DNA of 64,000 nt from Rhizobium sp. BG4. GTDB taxonomy: Bacteria; Pseudomonadota; Alphaproteobacteria; Rhizobiales; Rhizobiaceae. Position numbers and translations under genes: made by a program. Positions 1-8,958 of this stretch are shown here, piece after piece. The notes below the pieces were generated by a model. That model had not been told where the DNA came from. It did no database searches and was given only the letters and a program-made list of their open reading frames with translations. The stretch covers positions 1,054,001 through 1,118,000 of the forward strand of contig NZ_CP044126.1 in NCBI RefSeq assembly GCF_016864575.1, in the 5' to 3' direction. Each line of letters starts with the position of its first letter. Position 1 is the stretch's first letter.

Positions 1-739
1 ACGACCGACGCGTTGAGGATGCCCCAAGGGACGTCCCGGCCGAGCTGGGTGAGTTCAGAGGCCACGATCGGCAGCGTCTTGGCGTCGGAAGTGGTCAGCA
101 TCAGCGCGATCAGGAATTCGTTCCAGACAAGAACGAAACTGAAGGCCACCGCTCCGATCAGCGACCGCGCCGCAATCGGCAACGCAATCAGGAAGAAGAT
201 CGAAAACAGGCCATATCCATCGACGCGGGCGGCTTCTTCGACTTCCTTGGGAACACGCGCAAAGGCCGGGACGCTGAGCCAGACCACAGTTGCGAGCGTC
301 AGCAGCGTATAGGTCACGATCATCGACAGCCGCGTGTCGTAGAAACCGAAATCCAGCCAGATGACCATCAGCGGGATCGCCACCGCCACCGGGGCAGGAA
401 GCGCAGGGACAGAACGAAGAACTGGATGTCCTTCGACCAGCGGTTCGGATAGCGCGCGATTGCATAGGCTGCCGGCAGACCGAGAACCGCGCCGATCAAC
501 ACGGCTGTGCCGGAGATGATCAGCGAGTTGACCAATCCTGCGAAGACGCTGTCGCGGCCGAGCACATAGGCGAAATTGTCGAGGGTTGGGGTGAAGAAGA
601 ACAACGGCGTCGGCGTAACGATATCAACACGGTTCTTGAAGGCGTTGAGGGTCGTCCAGAATACCGGGAACACTGCCGAAAACGCCGCGAGTGCGAGAAT
701 GGCCTGGCCGGCAAGACGGCCGAACTTGAACTTCCTCAT
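1..739 (-). pseudogene. Sugar ABC transporter permease (MalG type), frameshifted, runs off window
   Basis: Inner-membrane permease of a CUT1-type sugar importer. The ATG at 739 overlaps the stop of the upstream permease (ATGA), so the two are translationally coupled. The first half reads well (hydrophobic helices, an NAFKN loop), then the frame is lost at the C run at 391-395. Adding one C restores a continuous reading to the window edge that contains the permease EAA loop (EEAARVDGYG), which contacts the ATPase. Either the gene is broken by a 1-base deletion or the run was misread. The 3' end lies outside the window. Confidence 0.65.
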
Positions 740-1599
740 ACCTTGGCCCTCTTCCAGATAAATGTGAAGGCGACCGAAGTTGCGATCATCATGAGCACCG
801 CCATGCTCGAAGCGTATGAAATCCGGCCTGACTCGATGAAACCTTGCGAGAAGGCATACATATCGAGGGTTTCGGTGGAGATACCCGGCCCGCCACGCGT
901 CATCACGTAGATGAGGTCGAAGGCACGAAGGGACTCGATCATCTTCACGAAAGCCAGCGAGATCAGCGGCGCCTTCAACATCGGCAAAGCGACGTAGGCG
1001 TAAACTTCCCAGGTCCGCGCGTGATCGAGCCTGGCTGCTTCGAAGGGCTGCGGAGGCAGCGTCTCGAGCAGCTTGAGCACGATCACCGAGAAGAACAGAC
1101 CCCATTGCCAGACGTCGACCAGAGCGACGGTGCCAAGCGCGGTCAAGGGGCTAGACAAGAGGTCAAGCGGCTGGCCGGTGATCGCCTTGTAGGGATAGGT
1201 GATGATGCCGTAGAGCGGATGGAAGGCGAATTTCCAGACGAAAGCCGCGGAAACCCGTGGCAGGATCACAGGCATCAAAAACAGAAGCGAAAGCACGTTT
1301 CGTGCCTTTGGCGAGGCACATTCGAATAGCAATATCCCGAGGCCGACGGCAATCACGAGAGTTGCGGTGACGGTCAGCACTTCCCAGGTGAGCGACACCT
1401 GGATCGAGTTGAGGAAACGTCTGTCGGAGAAGAGCGAGATATAGTTCGCGAAACCGATGAAGCGGCCATCGGGACGGCTGAGCTCCCGGTCCTGGAATGA
1501 GATGACGATGGCGTAGACAGTCGGCACAAGCGCGAGGATGGCCAGGACGACCATCGCCGGCGTCAGAAAGACTGTTTGAAGGGCAAGCTTGTTTTTCAC
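736..1599 (-). CDS. Sugar ABC transporter permease (MalF/UgpA type)
   Basis: Predicted 287-residue inner-membrane permease, partner of the following MalG-type protein. I start it at the GTG at 1599, preceded by GGAGG at a spacing of 7 bases. The longer frame up to 1716 would run into the binding-protein gene and adds a non-hydrophobic leader. The protein begins with a membrane segment (VVLAILALVPTVYAIVISF) and has the permease EAA loop near PFEAARLDHARTWE. It lies between the binding-protein gene and the second permease on one strand, the usual order of CUT1 sugar importers. No ATPase gene is visible in the window for this system. Confidence 0.88.
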   Translation of the reverse strand: MKNKLALQTVFLTPAMVVLAILALVPTVYAIVISFQDRELSRPDGRFIGFANYISLFSDRRFLNSIQVSLTWEVLTVTATLVIAVGLGILLFECASPKARNVLSLLFLMPVILPRVSAAFVWKFAFHPLYGIITYPYKAITGQPLDLLSSPLTALGTVALVDVWQWGLFFSVIVLKLLETLPPQPFEAARLDHARTWEVYAYVALPMLKAPLISLAFVKMIESLRAFDLIYVMTRGGPGISTETLDMYAFSQGFIESGRISYASSMAVLMMIATSVAFTFIWKRAKV

Positions 1600-1638
1600 G
1601 GGAAAACCTCCGGCGGCGGCACGCCGATGGAAAGCAAA

Positions 1639-1661
1639 CCCGGCGGGACGCACCCGCCGGG
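1639..1661 (-). terminator. Intergenic hairpin after the sugar-binding protein gene
   Basis: Perfect 9-bp stem (CCCGGCGGG/CCCGCCGGG) with a 5-base loop between the binding-protein stop and the permease start. On the transcribed strand it is followed by TTTGCTTT. It probably lowers read-through or protects the upstream mRNA, so that binding protein outnumbers permease. Confidence 0.5.
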
Positions 1662-1684
1662 ACATGGATCGAATGAGTTGCTGA

Positions 1685-2962
1685 TTACTGGCTGCGCGAC
1701 GCCAGATCCTTGGCAAAGTCGTTCAGCTCGTCGAGGCCACCCTTGATGTCGGTGCGGCTGCCGGTGATCAGCTCTTCGAGGATGATGCCCCAACGATCGC
1801 CGAGATCTGGCCACTGCGGGTTCTGCCAGAAGTTCACGGCCGTGACCTTGCCGGTATCGGCCAGGGCCTGGCCGAGTGCCGGGCCGTACATCTCGGCAAA
1901 CTTCGGGCTGGTCATCACGCTTGTGCGGTTCAGCTCGCTGAACTGGCCTTCCGCAAGGCGACGCTGCTCATTCTCCTTCGACGTCGCCCAGCCGATGAAC
2001 AGGCCGGCGCACTGCTTGGCCGCGTCATCCTTGTTCGCCTTGGTGCCGATTGCCAGACCGTGGCCATAGCCACCACCAGTCAGCGGCGTCGGAGGCGGCA
2101 GGTAACCGATCTTGTCGGCGACCTGCGACGACTTCTTGTCGAGCGCCATGCCGACGAGCGGCGTGGATTCGATCAGCATCGCCACCTGGCCCGAGGTAAA
2201 GGCGCCGACGGCTTCGTCCCAGCCGCCGGTCTGGCTGCCCGGAGCCGAATACTTGAAGAGCTTGAGATAGGTTTCCGTCGCCTTCACTGCCGCATCGCTG
2301 TCGAATGCCGGCGTCTTGCCATCGAACCAGTTGCCGCCGAAGCCCTTGAAGAACGGCATCCAACGCCAGACGTTCGCGCCAGAGCCGCGCTGGCCGCGAA
2401 GCGCCGTGCCATAGATGCCCTTGTCGGGCTGGTTGAGCTTTTCGACCGCGGCAACATATTCGTCGAGGGTCTTGGGCGGCTGGATTCCGGCCGCTTCAAG
2501 CAGGTCCTTGCGATAGACCATCAAGTCGCCGCCGCCGGTCAGCGGCGCGAACCATACCTTGCCGTCGAAAGTCGCGACCTTCTGGCGGCCCGGATCGAAG
2601 TCGGCGTAGTCATAGTCCTTGGGGTAATAGTCGAGCAGCGGCGCGACCCAGCCGGACGACGCAAACAGCGCGACGTTGGCTTCGTCAATATAATACACGT
2701 TGTACTTCCCGATCGTCGAGGCGTCGGCCTTGGTCTTGGCGCGGCGATCGTTCTCGTTCAGGTAGTCGATCTGGAAGTCAGCGCCTCCGCTGAGCTTCGT
2801 GAACTCGTCCTTGTACTTCTCAAGAAGGGTCAGTCCGTCGCGGGGCTGAGCGAGCACGCGGATGGTGCCGGAGCACTCTGCTGCGGCTGCGAAGGATGTT
2901 GCAGCGCCAAAAAAAGCGCATGCGATAGCAATGCTCGAAACGAGCGTCTTCATCGGTTTCAT
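1685..2962 (-). CDS. Extracellular sugar-binding protein of ABC transporter (family 1)
   Basis: Predicted 425-residue periplasmic solute-binding protein, first gene of the sugar importer operon. The ATG at 2962 has GGGAG about 8 bases upstream; an ATG at 2953 is also possible. It opens with a Sec signal peptide (MKTLVSSIAIACAFFGAATS, cleavage near AAAAE) followed by a mature domain in the style of maltose/glycerol-3-phosphate-binding proteins (YRKDLLEAAGIQPPKTLDEY). The two permease genes follow. The ligand cannot be told from sequence; a mono- or oligosaccharide or polyol is expected. The AraC-type gene upstream is the likely regulator. Confidence 0.88.
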   Translation of the reverse strand: MKPMKTLVSSIAIACAFFGAATSFAAAAECSGTIRVLAQPRDGLTLLEKYKDEFTKLSGGADFQIDYLNENDRRAKTKADASTIGKYNVYYIDEANVALFASSGWVAPLLDYYPKDYDYADFDPGRQKVATFDGKVWFAPLTGGGDLMVYRKDLLEAAGIQPPKTLDEYVAAVEKLNQPDKGIYGTALRGQRGSGANVWRWMPFFKGFGGNWFDGKTPAFDSDAAVKATETYLKLFKYSAPGSQTGGWDEAVGAFTSGQVAMLIESTPLVGMALDKKSSQVADKIGYLPPPTPLTGGGYGHGLAIGTKANKDDAAKQCAGLFIGWATSKENEQRRLAEGQFSELNRTSVMTSPKFAEMYGPALGQALADTGKVTAVNFWQNPQWPDLGDRWGIILEELITGSRTDIKGGLDELNDFAKDLASRSQ

Positions 2963-3108
2963 GTGTGAATCTCCCAAAACTACCGAGCAGACTATGGATT
3001 TCCCGATCCCGTCTGCGCCTCCCAGCGATGTCGATCGCTGTGGTCATAGTACGAAGTCTCTTGCGGCGAACTAGCGCGCACCATGCGACGAATCTATACT
3101 TTAATGCG

Positions 3109-4068
3109 TTATGCGGCCGTTTGGTCTGCGGGTCGCACAGGCCGCCGCTGGGTCGTCAGCCGGCGATATGCCGATGGAGTGACCTTGTGGTGGCGCAGAA
3201 ACGTCCGATTGAAATTGGAGATGTTCAGATATCCCACCTCAAAACAGATATCGGTGATCGGCATATCCGTATCGGACAACAGCTTGCAGGCCTGCCAGAT
3301 GCGCAGCTTGTTGACGTGGTCGGTGAAGGTGTTGCCCGTGTTTTTCTTGAAGAAGCGCGAGAAGGCGCTCTCGCTCATGCCGGCAAGCTCGGCGACCTCC
3401 GCCATATGGATATCCGTGGCGAGATTCTGAAAGATGTAGATCAGCGACTTCTGAAGCGCGTCCAGTGACTCCGTTTCGAGCTTCGGAGCGAATTCCGGTG
3501 ACGAGAGGAGCTCGTACTCGCTGGATGAAGCAAGCAGATCAAGGAGCTGGACAAAGAGGGACAATCGCGAAAACCTTGTCAGATCGCCCATCTGCTCGAT
3601 CATTTCAGCGGCTTTTTCCCTCGTCGCTCCGACATAGACAAGTCCGCGCTCGGACCTGCGGAAGAACTCGTCGAGCTGTCCAAACTCCGGAAAGGCTGCC
3701 GAGATGCCTCGCACGCGGTCGGGGTCAAACTGGATGACGACATCCCGCCCCTTTATGATCTCGCCAGGCTCCGTTGCCGTGACCCAGTCGTGCGGCAGGT
3801 TCGGGCCAACGACGGTCAGGTAACCGGAATGGAACTCACCGATATGATCGCCCACGAAGGCCATTCCGCTGGAATTTCGCAGAAGATGGATTTCGATCTC
3901 GGGGTGATAGTTCCAGACGTTACGCTCCCAGGGGTAGTCGTCCACCCGCCAGAGAAAAGTCTCATTGGCGTTGGTGACGATGTGCTCATAGGTCGGCGGA
4001 TTGCCGGACAATGACGCGGATTTCGCGCCCAAAGCCCGTTTCGCAGCCGTGGACCTGTGTTTCAGCAT
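3109..4068 (-). CDS. AraC family transcriptional regulator
   Basis: A 319-residue AraC/XylS-type regulator. An N-terminal cupin-like ligand domain (around WNYHPEIEIHLL and GYLTVVGPNLPHDW) precedes two C-terminal helix-turn-helix motifs (MAEVAELAGMSESAFSRFFK, then ITDICFEVGYLNISNFNRTF). The start at 4068 is chosen for its AGGAAGG ribosome site; a start 5 codons upstream is possible. It is encoded on the same strand 146 bases upstream of the sugar-binding protein gene and probably controls that operon in response to its sugar. Confidence 0.9.
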   Translation of the reverse strand: MLKHRSTAAKRALGAKSASLSGNPPTYEHIVTNANETFLWRVDDYPWERNVWNYHPEIEIHLLRNSSGMAFVGDHIGEFHSGYLTVVGPNLPHDWVTATEPGEIIKGRDVVIQFDPDRVRGISAAFPEFGQLDEFFRRSERGLVYVGATREKAAEMIEQMGDLTRFSRLSLFVQLLDLLASSSEYELLSSPEFAPKLETESLDALQKSLIYIFQNLATDIHMAEVAELAGMSESAFSRFFKKNTGNTFTDHVNKLRIWQACKLLSDTDMPITDICFEVGYLNISNFNRTFLRHHKVTPSAYRRLTTQRRPVRPADQTAA

Positions 4069-4168
4069 CGCCCTTCCTCGCAAACATCACGCGGCACAGA
4101 ATTAAGCTGTTTTTCTCTGCTGTCGAGATGCATCTCAAGTGAGACGAACCCTAGGCCTAGGCCGCGCA

Positions 4169-4381
4169 TTATTCGCCTTCGGTCAGGCCGTCATAGACTT
4201 CCATCAATGCATTGGTGATCGCCTGCCCAAGTGCGGCACCCGCGGCGCGAACATCGTTCTCGTCGCCGTCGCGCGCCGATCTGGCGAGCTCGAAGCCCTG
4301 TTCGCTGACGATCAGCTTGGCGACTTCGATCGCCCATTGGCCGAAATCACCGCGATTTCCAATCTGGATCTGTTCTTCCAC
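4169..4381 (-). CDS. Small hypothetical protein (70 aa)
   Basis: Unrecognised small, acidic, soluble protein. I prefer the GTG at 4381 because AAGGAGAG lies 6-7 bases before it; an ATG at 4435 would add 18 residues. The sequence is helical and lacks membrane segments or known motifs (FGQWAIEVAKLIVSEQGFEL, then ALGQAITNALMEVYDGLTEG). It lies 73 bases downstream of the D-threonine aldolase-like gene on the same strand and could be the last gene of that operon. Function unknown. Confidence 0.5.
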   Translation of the reverse strand: MEEQIQIGNRGDFGQWAIEVAKLIVSEQGFELARSARDGDENDVRAAGAALGQAITNALMEVYDGLTEGE

Positions 4382-4454
4382 GCCGCTCTCCTTCGCTCGT
4401 TGGCCTCCATCTAGCGAATACAGCCCCGTTCGCAAGCCGCAATTGGCCGATCCG

Positions 4455-5555
4455 CTACCAGACGAGGCCGCGCGCAGCGACTTCCTCGACGCGGGTGACG
4501 ACGCCGTTGCGGTGAAAGACCATCGTGTCGAAGAGGTTCGAGACGACGCAGGTGTGGTTGGGGATGATGAAGATCTTCTCGCCGATCTGCGGACGCGGTC
4601 CGGTGCAGGCCGAGAGGTCGATCACGCCATGCTCTTCGGAGAGGCTGGCGATCTTCGCCTCGGGATAGCCGACCACAAGGCCGAAATCGCTGAAACCCTG
4701 CAGATCCGAGGTCAGCGCCTTCGAACCGGCATCGATGACGGCGCGGTCGCCGTTCGGCCGGGAAACCACCGTCGCGACAATATACATCGCGCAGTCGGCC
4801 TCCGTGCAGTGGCCCATGCGGATCATCTGTCGGTCGTTATAGATATAAGTGCCGGCCCGGTGTTCCGTTGCGGATTTGACGAGATGGGCGTCGAAGAGGC
4901 TCGGAGTGCCGCCATTGCTGACGATCGGGCAGGCGATGCCTTCGGCTTCAAGCTGCTGCAGCGTCGCCTGGATGAAGGCTTCCACGGCATCGGCCGCCTG
5001 TGGCTTGGGATAGGTGAGAATGCCGCCGAAGCTCAGGCCGTCGGCAGCGGCGATGCGCTTGGCGAGTGAGGCCGCCTGCTCCGGTGTCTGGACGCCGCAG
5101 CGGGCTCCGCCGGTATCGCACTCGACGAGCACGGTCAGCGGCTTGCGGCCGGAGAAATGCGCCGAGAGGCCATCGACCGTCACCTCGCTGTCGGCCACCA
5201 CCTTGAGAGCGGAAATGCGGTCGTTCAGGCTGCCGAGCCGGTCTAGCTTCTGCGGGCCGAGAATATTGAAGGTGATCAGGATGTCTTCGAAGCCGGCGGC
5301 CGCGAAGACTTCCGCCTCGGTGACTTTCTGGCAATTGATCCCCTTGGCGCCCGCTGCGACTTGGGCAACGGCGAGCGCCGGGATCTTGTGCGTCTTGATA
5401 TGCGGGCGAAAATTCAGACCGTGCTCGTCCATATAGGACTGAACCCGGTGAATATTGGCAGCCAGCTTGTCTTCGTCGATAACAGGGCGGGGGGTCGAGA
5501 GGTCCGCGATCCTGTCACCAGCCTTGGCGACGACGGCAAACTGGTTGTCATGCAT
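4455..5555 (-). CDS. PLP-dependent D-threonine aldolase / D-serine dehydratase-like enzyme
   Basis: A 366-residue fold-type III PLP enzyme of the DSD1/D-threonine aldolase family, which acts on D-3-hydroxy amino acids. The probable PLP lysine lies near residue 54 in RPHIKTHK, and the C-terminal metal motif HTC (in IIPNHTCVVSNLFD) matches the His/Cys zinc ligands of this family. The ATG at 5555 directly follows the stop of the upstream M81 gene and has GGAG 9 bases before it; an upstream ATG at 5582 would overlap that gene. Tight coupling to the M81 peptidase suggests the two act in one pathway, for example on a hydroxy-amino acid released from a conjugate. Exact substrate unknown. Confidence 0.82.
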   Translation of the reverse strand: MHDNQFAVVAKAGDRIADLSTPRPVIDEDKLAANIHRVQSYMDEHGLNFRPHIKTHKIPALAVAQVAAGAKGINCQKVTEAEVFAAAGFEDILITFNILGPQKLDRLGSLNDRISALKVVADSEVTVDGLSAHFSGRKPLTVLVECDTGGARCGVQTPEQAASLAKRIAAADGLSFGGILTYPKPQAADAVEAFIQATLQQLEAEGIACPIVSNGGTPSLFDAHLVKSATEHRAGTYIYNDRQMIRMGHCTEADCAMYIVATVVSRPNGDRAVIDAGSKALTSDLQGFSDFGLVVGYPEAKIASLSEEHGVIDLSACTGPRPQIGEKIFIIPNHTCVVSNLFDTMVFHRNGVVTRVEEVAARGLVW

Positions 5556-5556
5556 C

Positions 5557-7032
5557 TCAAGCGGCTCCGCGTTCGCTTCCATGAGGATCGGCCACGATCG
5601 GCCAGATATTCTTCGGCGCCCGGCGGTAAGGCGTCGTCGCCGGGTTATTGGGATAGGGCGTTCCCGCCGAGCAGTAAAGGATCTCGGCGGCAATCTTCGA
5701 GAAGGAGGCGAAGAAGTGGTTGGTCGACTTGATGACCAGTATCTTCTGTTTGGCCGGATCGATGCCCATCACCGAAAACAGGCTCGGATCGAAGCTCTGC
5801 GCCCGTGTCGAGTTGAGAATGATGTCGATACCGTCGAGCACGATATGCGCGGCATCGCCGAAAGGCGCCAGGCTCTCGCCGAACTGCATTTCGGCATTCT
5901 TCACCAGCTTGACGACCTTCACCATGCCATCGATCGGATTGCCGGTGCCGGGCGCGGATTTGGCGCCGAAGCGGAGCGGGATCTCAGCTCCCTCGCCCGC
6001 CGCAAAGCATATCTGAACGGCAATCGGATCCCAGATCGTGCCGATCGCAGCGCTCGTCACACCGCGAGCCAGCAACTCCTCGAGGATGACGGTCGCATCG
6101 CCCGCCGTGCCGCCGCCGGGATTGTCCCAGACATCAGCGATGACCACCGGCCAGGCCTTGGCGGCGATCGCCCGCGATACCGCTTCCTTCTCGTCGATCT
6201 GCGGCACCATGAACGTGCCACGCTTGGAAAACAGCTCCATGCCGAGTTCGCGCGCCAGCGCCGCACCCTTTTCCGGCTTGTTGTCGGTGACGACCAGCAG
6301 CTTGGTGCCCATCTCGGGCACATCGCCAACCATGAAGCCGTGAACGACCGAGATCGACAGGATGTCCGGATCTTCCTTCTCGATGCGCATGATCTTGTCG
6401 ACGAAAGAGCGCATCGGGTCGCGCGAGGTCGGGAAAACGTCGATCATCCGGCAATCGAACACCGAATTCACAGGCTTTACCCGGCCTTCGAGCGCATCGA
6501 CTGCGATCCGCCACAAATCTTCGGCGCGATCGACGAAATCGGTATGCGGGAATTCCTTGAAATAGACGGCAAAGTTCAGCGCTTCGATGCGCTTTTCCGT
6601 CAGATGGCTGTGCGGATCGAGTTCGGCGCAGATCAGCACGTCGGGTCCGATCATGTCGCGCATGCGGCTCAGGAGATCGCCTTCGGTATCCTCATATCCG
6701 GCAGCGACCATGGCGCCGTGCAGGCCCATGACGATGGCATCGACAGGCATTGCCGCCTTCAGCTGGTCGAGGATTTCGTCGCGCAGCTCTTCATAGGTAT
6801 TGCGGTTAACGAGGCCGGCGGGATCGGCCCAGGTGGCCGTGCCCTCGATCAGCTCCCAGCCCTTTTCGGCAGTAACGCGGCGGCCGACGGTGATCGGCGC
6901 GGTGCAGAGCGTCGGCGTTTCGGGATGCTGGCCAGGCGGCGCATAGAGGGATGCCTCGAAGGCGCGGCGATCCACACAGATCGGGGAAAAGGTATTGGTC
7001 TCGGTCGCCAGTGCTGCCGTGAAAATGCGCAA
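5557..7032 (-). CDS. M81 family metallopeptidase (MlrC-like), first copy
   Basis: A 491-residue MlrC/M81-type zinc hydrolase, the family of microcystinase C. It starts with TTG at 7032, giving the family's N-terminus (MRIFTAALATETNTFSP). Motifs expected for metal binding are present: GLHGAMVAAGYEDTEGD and ELDPHSHLTE, followed by a WDNPGGGTAGDAT segment. No signal peptide is visible, so it is probably cytoplasmic. It is followed after 1 base by the PLP enzyme. A second M81 protein is encoded at 11698-13134. The natural substrate of these rhizobial M81 proteins is not known to me; an amide or peptide-like conjugate is the family inference. Confidence 0.85.
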   Translation of the reverse strand: MRIFTAALATETNTFSPICVDRRAFEASLYAPPGQHPETPTLCTAPITVGRRVTAEKGWELIEGTATWADPAGLVNRNTYEELRDEILDQLKAAMPVDAIVMGLHGAMVAAGYEDTEGDLLSRMRDMIGPDVLICAELDPHSHLTEKRIEALNFAVYFKEFPHTDFVDRAEDLWRIAVDALEGRVKPVNSVFDCRMIDVFPTSRDPMRSFVDKIMRIEKEDPDILSISVVHGFMVGDVPEMGTKLLVVTDNKPEKGAALARELGMELFSKRGTFMVPQIDEKEAVSRAIAAKAWPVVIADVWDNPGGGTAGDATVILEELLARGVTSAAIGTIWDPIAVQICFAAGEGAEIPLRFGAKSAPGTGNPIDGMVKVVKLVKNAEMQFGESLAPFGDAAHIVLDGIDIILNSTRAQSFDPSLFSVMGIDPAKQKILVIKSTNHFFASFSKIAAEILYCSAGTPYPNNPATTPYRRAPKNIWPIVADPHGSERGAA

Positions 7033-7062
7033 GTGTGTTGGCCTTGTTTTGTCGGCCCCGCG

Positions 7063-7548
7063 TCAACCCATCGGGTTCGGCAGGTAGCCGGTGAATCCGC
7101 AGATCTTCCACCGTCCTTCGTGGAGCCTGCAATAATAGAGCGTCTGCCATTGCATGATGTCGCGGCTGCCGTCGCTCTTCGTCAGGCCTCCGTCGAACTT
7201 CTTGCGGACAAGCGCCATCTCGCCTTCGATCTCGATATCTTCGAGGGTCGTGGTGGTGAAGATCGCCGTGCGGGTATCCTCGGCAAAGCTCTGCGTCGCG
7301 AAGTCCTTGGCCTGCTTCAGCCACTCGTCGCGATAGGCTTTCAGCGTCGGGAAGGCGAGGCGCCATTTGTCGGGGCTGACTTCCTTGCGGCCATCGATGC
7401 CCATGAAGCCTTCCTCGACGAAATCATGCTCGACGGCGGACCAGTCGGCGGCCAGAAACGCATCGATATCGCGCGTCACCAGCATCTCCCAAATGGTATG
7501 CCTGGCGGCATCGGAAGCGGGGAAAGGATTCTTGAAAGGATCACGCAT
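7063..7548 (-). CDS. NTF2/SnoaL-like domain protein
   Basis: A 161-residue protein with the length and pattern of a cone-shaped NTF2-like domain (IDAFLAADWSAVEHDFVEEG at the front, LYYCRLHEGRWKICGFTGYL at the end). Such domains serve as small-molecule isomerases, hydrolases or ligand pockets. It is the first gene of the minus-strand operon, 30 bases before the M81 gene and facing ridA across a 110-base divergent promoter region. A role in processing or sensing the same substrate is inferred from position only. Confidence 0.7.
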   Translation of the reverse strand: MRDPFKNPFPASDAARHTIWEMLVTRDIDAFLAADWSAVEHDFVEEGFMGIDGRKEVSPDKWRLAFPTLKAYRDEWLKQAKDFATQSFAEDTRTAIFTTTTLEDIEIEGEMALVRKKFDGGLTKSDGSRDIMQWQTLYYCRLHEGRWKICGFTGYLPNPMG

Positions 7549-7658
7549 GTTCGCCCCGATTTAAATAGTTTTCATAAATGGCGTTTTTCGCTGGTCAAAT
7601 TCCGCTTTCTATGGTCACTTGTCAACTTATCAAGAAAATAATTTGCAGGGATCCGCGT
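7549..7658. promoter_or_regulatory. Divergent promoter region between the two catabolic operons
   Basis: This 110-base gap lies between the start of the NTF2-like gene (minus) and ridA (plus). It is clearly AT-richer than its surroundings (for example 7560-7580 and 7625-7645) and must hold promoters for both operons. The RpiR regulator encoded second in the rightward operon is the natural candidate to bind here. I could not define exact -35/-10 boxes. Confidence 0.45.
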
Positions 7659-8045
7659 ATGTCCATCAAGCGATATGGCACTGTTCAAACCGGCGCCGGC
7701 GGCAAGCCGCTGCCTTTCGCACGCGCAGTGGAAGCCGATGGCTGGCTCTATGTTTCCGGCCAGGTCGCCATGGAAAACGGCGAGATCATCGAAGGCAATA
7801 TCATCCCGCAGACGCACAAGACGATCGCCAATCTGATCGCCATCCTTCATGAGGCCGGTTATGGCGTCGAGGATATCGTGCGCGTCGGCGTCTGGCTCGA
7901 CGATCCCCGCGACTTCTGGACCTTCAACAAAATCTACCAGGAATATTTCGGCGAGCACCCGCCGGCGCGCGCCTGCGTCCAATCGTCCATGATGGTGGAT
8001 TGCAAGGTCGAGATCGATTGCGTCGCCTATAAGAAGAAAGACTGA
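7659..8045 (+). CDS. RidA family protein (reactive imine/enamine deaminase)
   Basis: A 128-residue YjgF/YER057c/UK114-family protein. RidA hydrolyses reactive enamine/imine intermediates made by PLP enzymes. The ATG at 7659 begins MSIKRYGTV, preceded by CAGGG; an in-frame extension to 7578 is not homologous. The family's conserved arginine occurs in PPARACVQ and the core WLYVSGQVA is intact. As first gene of the rightward operon, facing the operon with the PLP-dependent D-threonine aldolase-like enzyme, it probably clears 2-aminoacrylate/2-aminocrotonate-type products. Confidence 0.88.
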   Translation: MSIKRYGTVQTGAGGKPLPFARAVEADGWLYVSGQVAMENGEIIEGNIIPQTHKTIANLIAILHEAGYGVEDIVRVGVWLDDPRDFWTFNKIYQEYFGEHPPARACVQSSMMVDCKVEIDCVAYKKKD

Positions 8046-8071
8046 CGGCGGCGATTACGGGGGGGACCGGC

Positions 8072-8938
8072 TTGGATATCTTTTCTACATTGCAGGAAGA
8101 CAAGAGCCGGCTCTCAGCCTCCGAGAGCCGCATCGCCGAAATCATCGTCAATGATTTCGAATTCGCGGTGAATGCCTCGATCATCGAGCTTGCCGAACGG
8201 GCGCAGGTTTCGCCGCCGACGGTGACGCGCTTCTGCCGCCGTCTCGGCTGCGAGAGCTTTTCGGATTTCAAGGTTCAGCTCGCCCGTACCGCCCATATCG
8301 GCGTGCGCTATCTGAAGCCGGAATCGAAGAGCGGCGATCCGGCCGATGTCGCCCAGGACATCATCACCAAGGCGCAGAACGCCCTCTTCCTGCTGCACCG
8401 CTCGCTGGATCTCGCCGCGATCGAGGCAGCCGTCGGGCTGATCTCCAAGGCCGAGATGATCTACGCCTTCGGCTCCGGCGGCAATTCCTCGATGATCGCC
8501 GACGAGCTGCAGAACCGTCTCTTCCGCCTCGGCCTGCGCATCACCGCCAGTTCCGACCACAGCATGCAGCTGATGATGGCGGCGGCCGCAAAATCCGGCG
8601 ACGTGATCATCGGTTCCTCCTTCTCCGGCCGCAACGCCGAGCTGGTGCGCGCTTTCGCCCTGGCGCGCGAGGCGAAGGTGAAGACGATTGCGCTTACGCA
8701 GACCGGCAGTGCGGTCGCCAAGGCGGCCGAGGTCGTCGTGCCGATCGACCTGCCCGAGGGCACCAATATCTACCGCCCGACCTCGACGCGCATCGCCTAT
8801 ATCGCGACCGTCGACATTCTGGCGAGCCTCGTTGCCTACGCCATCCAGCCGAAGGCGACGACGACGCTGAGACGTATCAAGCAGCAGCTGGTCACCCACC
8901 GTGACGGCAGCGACGACAAGCAGCTGCTCGGAGACTGA
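8072..8938 (+). CDS. MurR/RpiR family transcriptional regulator
   Basis: A 288-residue regulator starting with TTG at 8072 after a G-rich ribosome site. The N-terminal helix-turn-helix domain (SIIELAERAQVSPPTVTRFC) is followed by a SIS sugar-phosphate-isomerase domain (IYAFGSGGNSSMIADELQNR, then DVIIGSSFSGRNAELV). RpiR proteins sense phosphosugars or amino sugars. It lies between ridA and an SDR gene in one operon and probably controls both arms of this catabolic region. The presence of a GH20 hexosaminidase downstream fits an amino-sugar-derived effector. Confidence 0.9.
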   Translation: MDIFSTLQEDKSRLSASESRIAEIIVNDFEFAVNASIIELAERAQVSPPTVTRFCRRLGCESFSDFKVQLARTAHIGVRYLKPESKSGDPADVAQDIITKAQNALFLLHRSLDLAAIEAAVGLISKAEMIYAFGSGGNSSMIADELQNRLFRLGLRITASSDHSMQLMMAAAAKSGDVIIGSSFSGRNAELVRAFALAREAKVKTIALTQTGSAVAKAAEVVVPIDLPEGTNIYRPTSTRIAYIATVDILASLVAYAIQPKATTTLRRIKQQLVTHRDGSDDKQLLGD

Positions 8939-8958
8939 TAAACAAGAGGGAAGCGGCA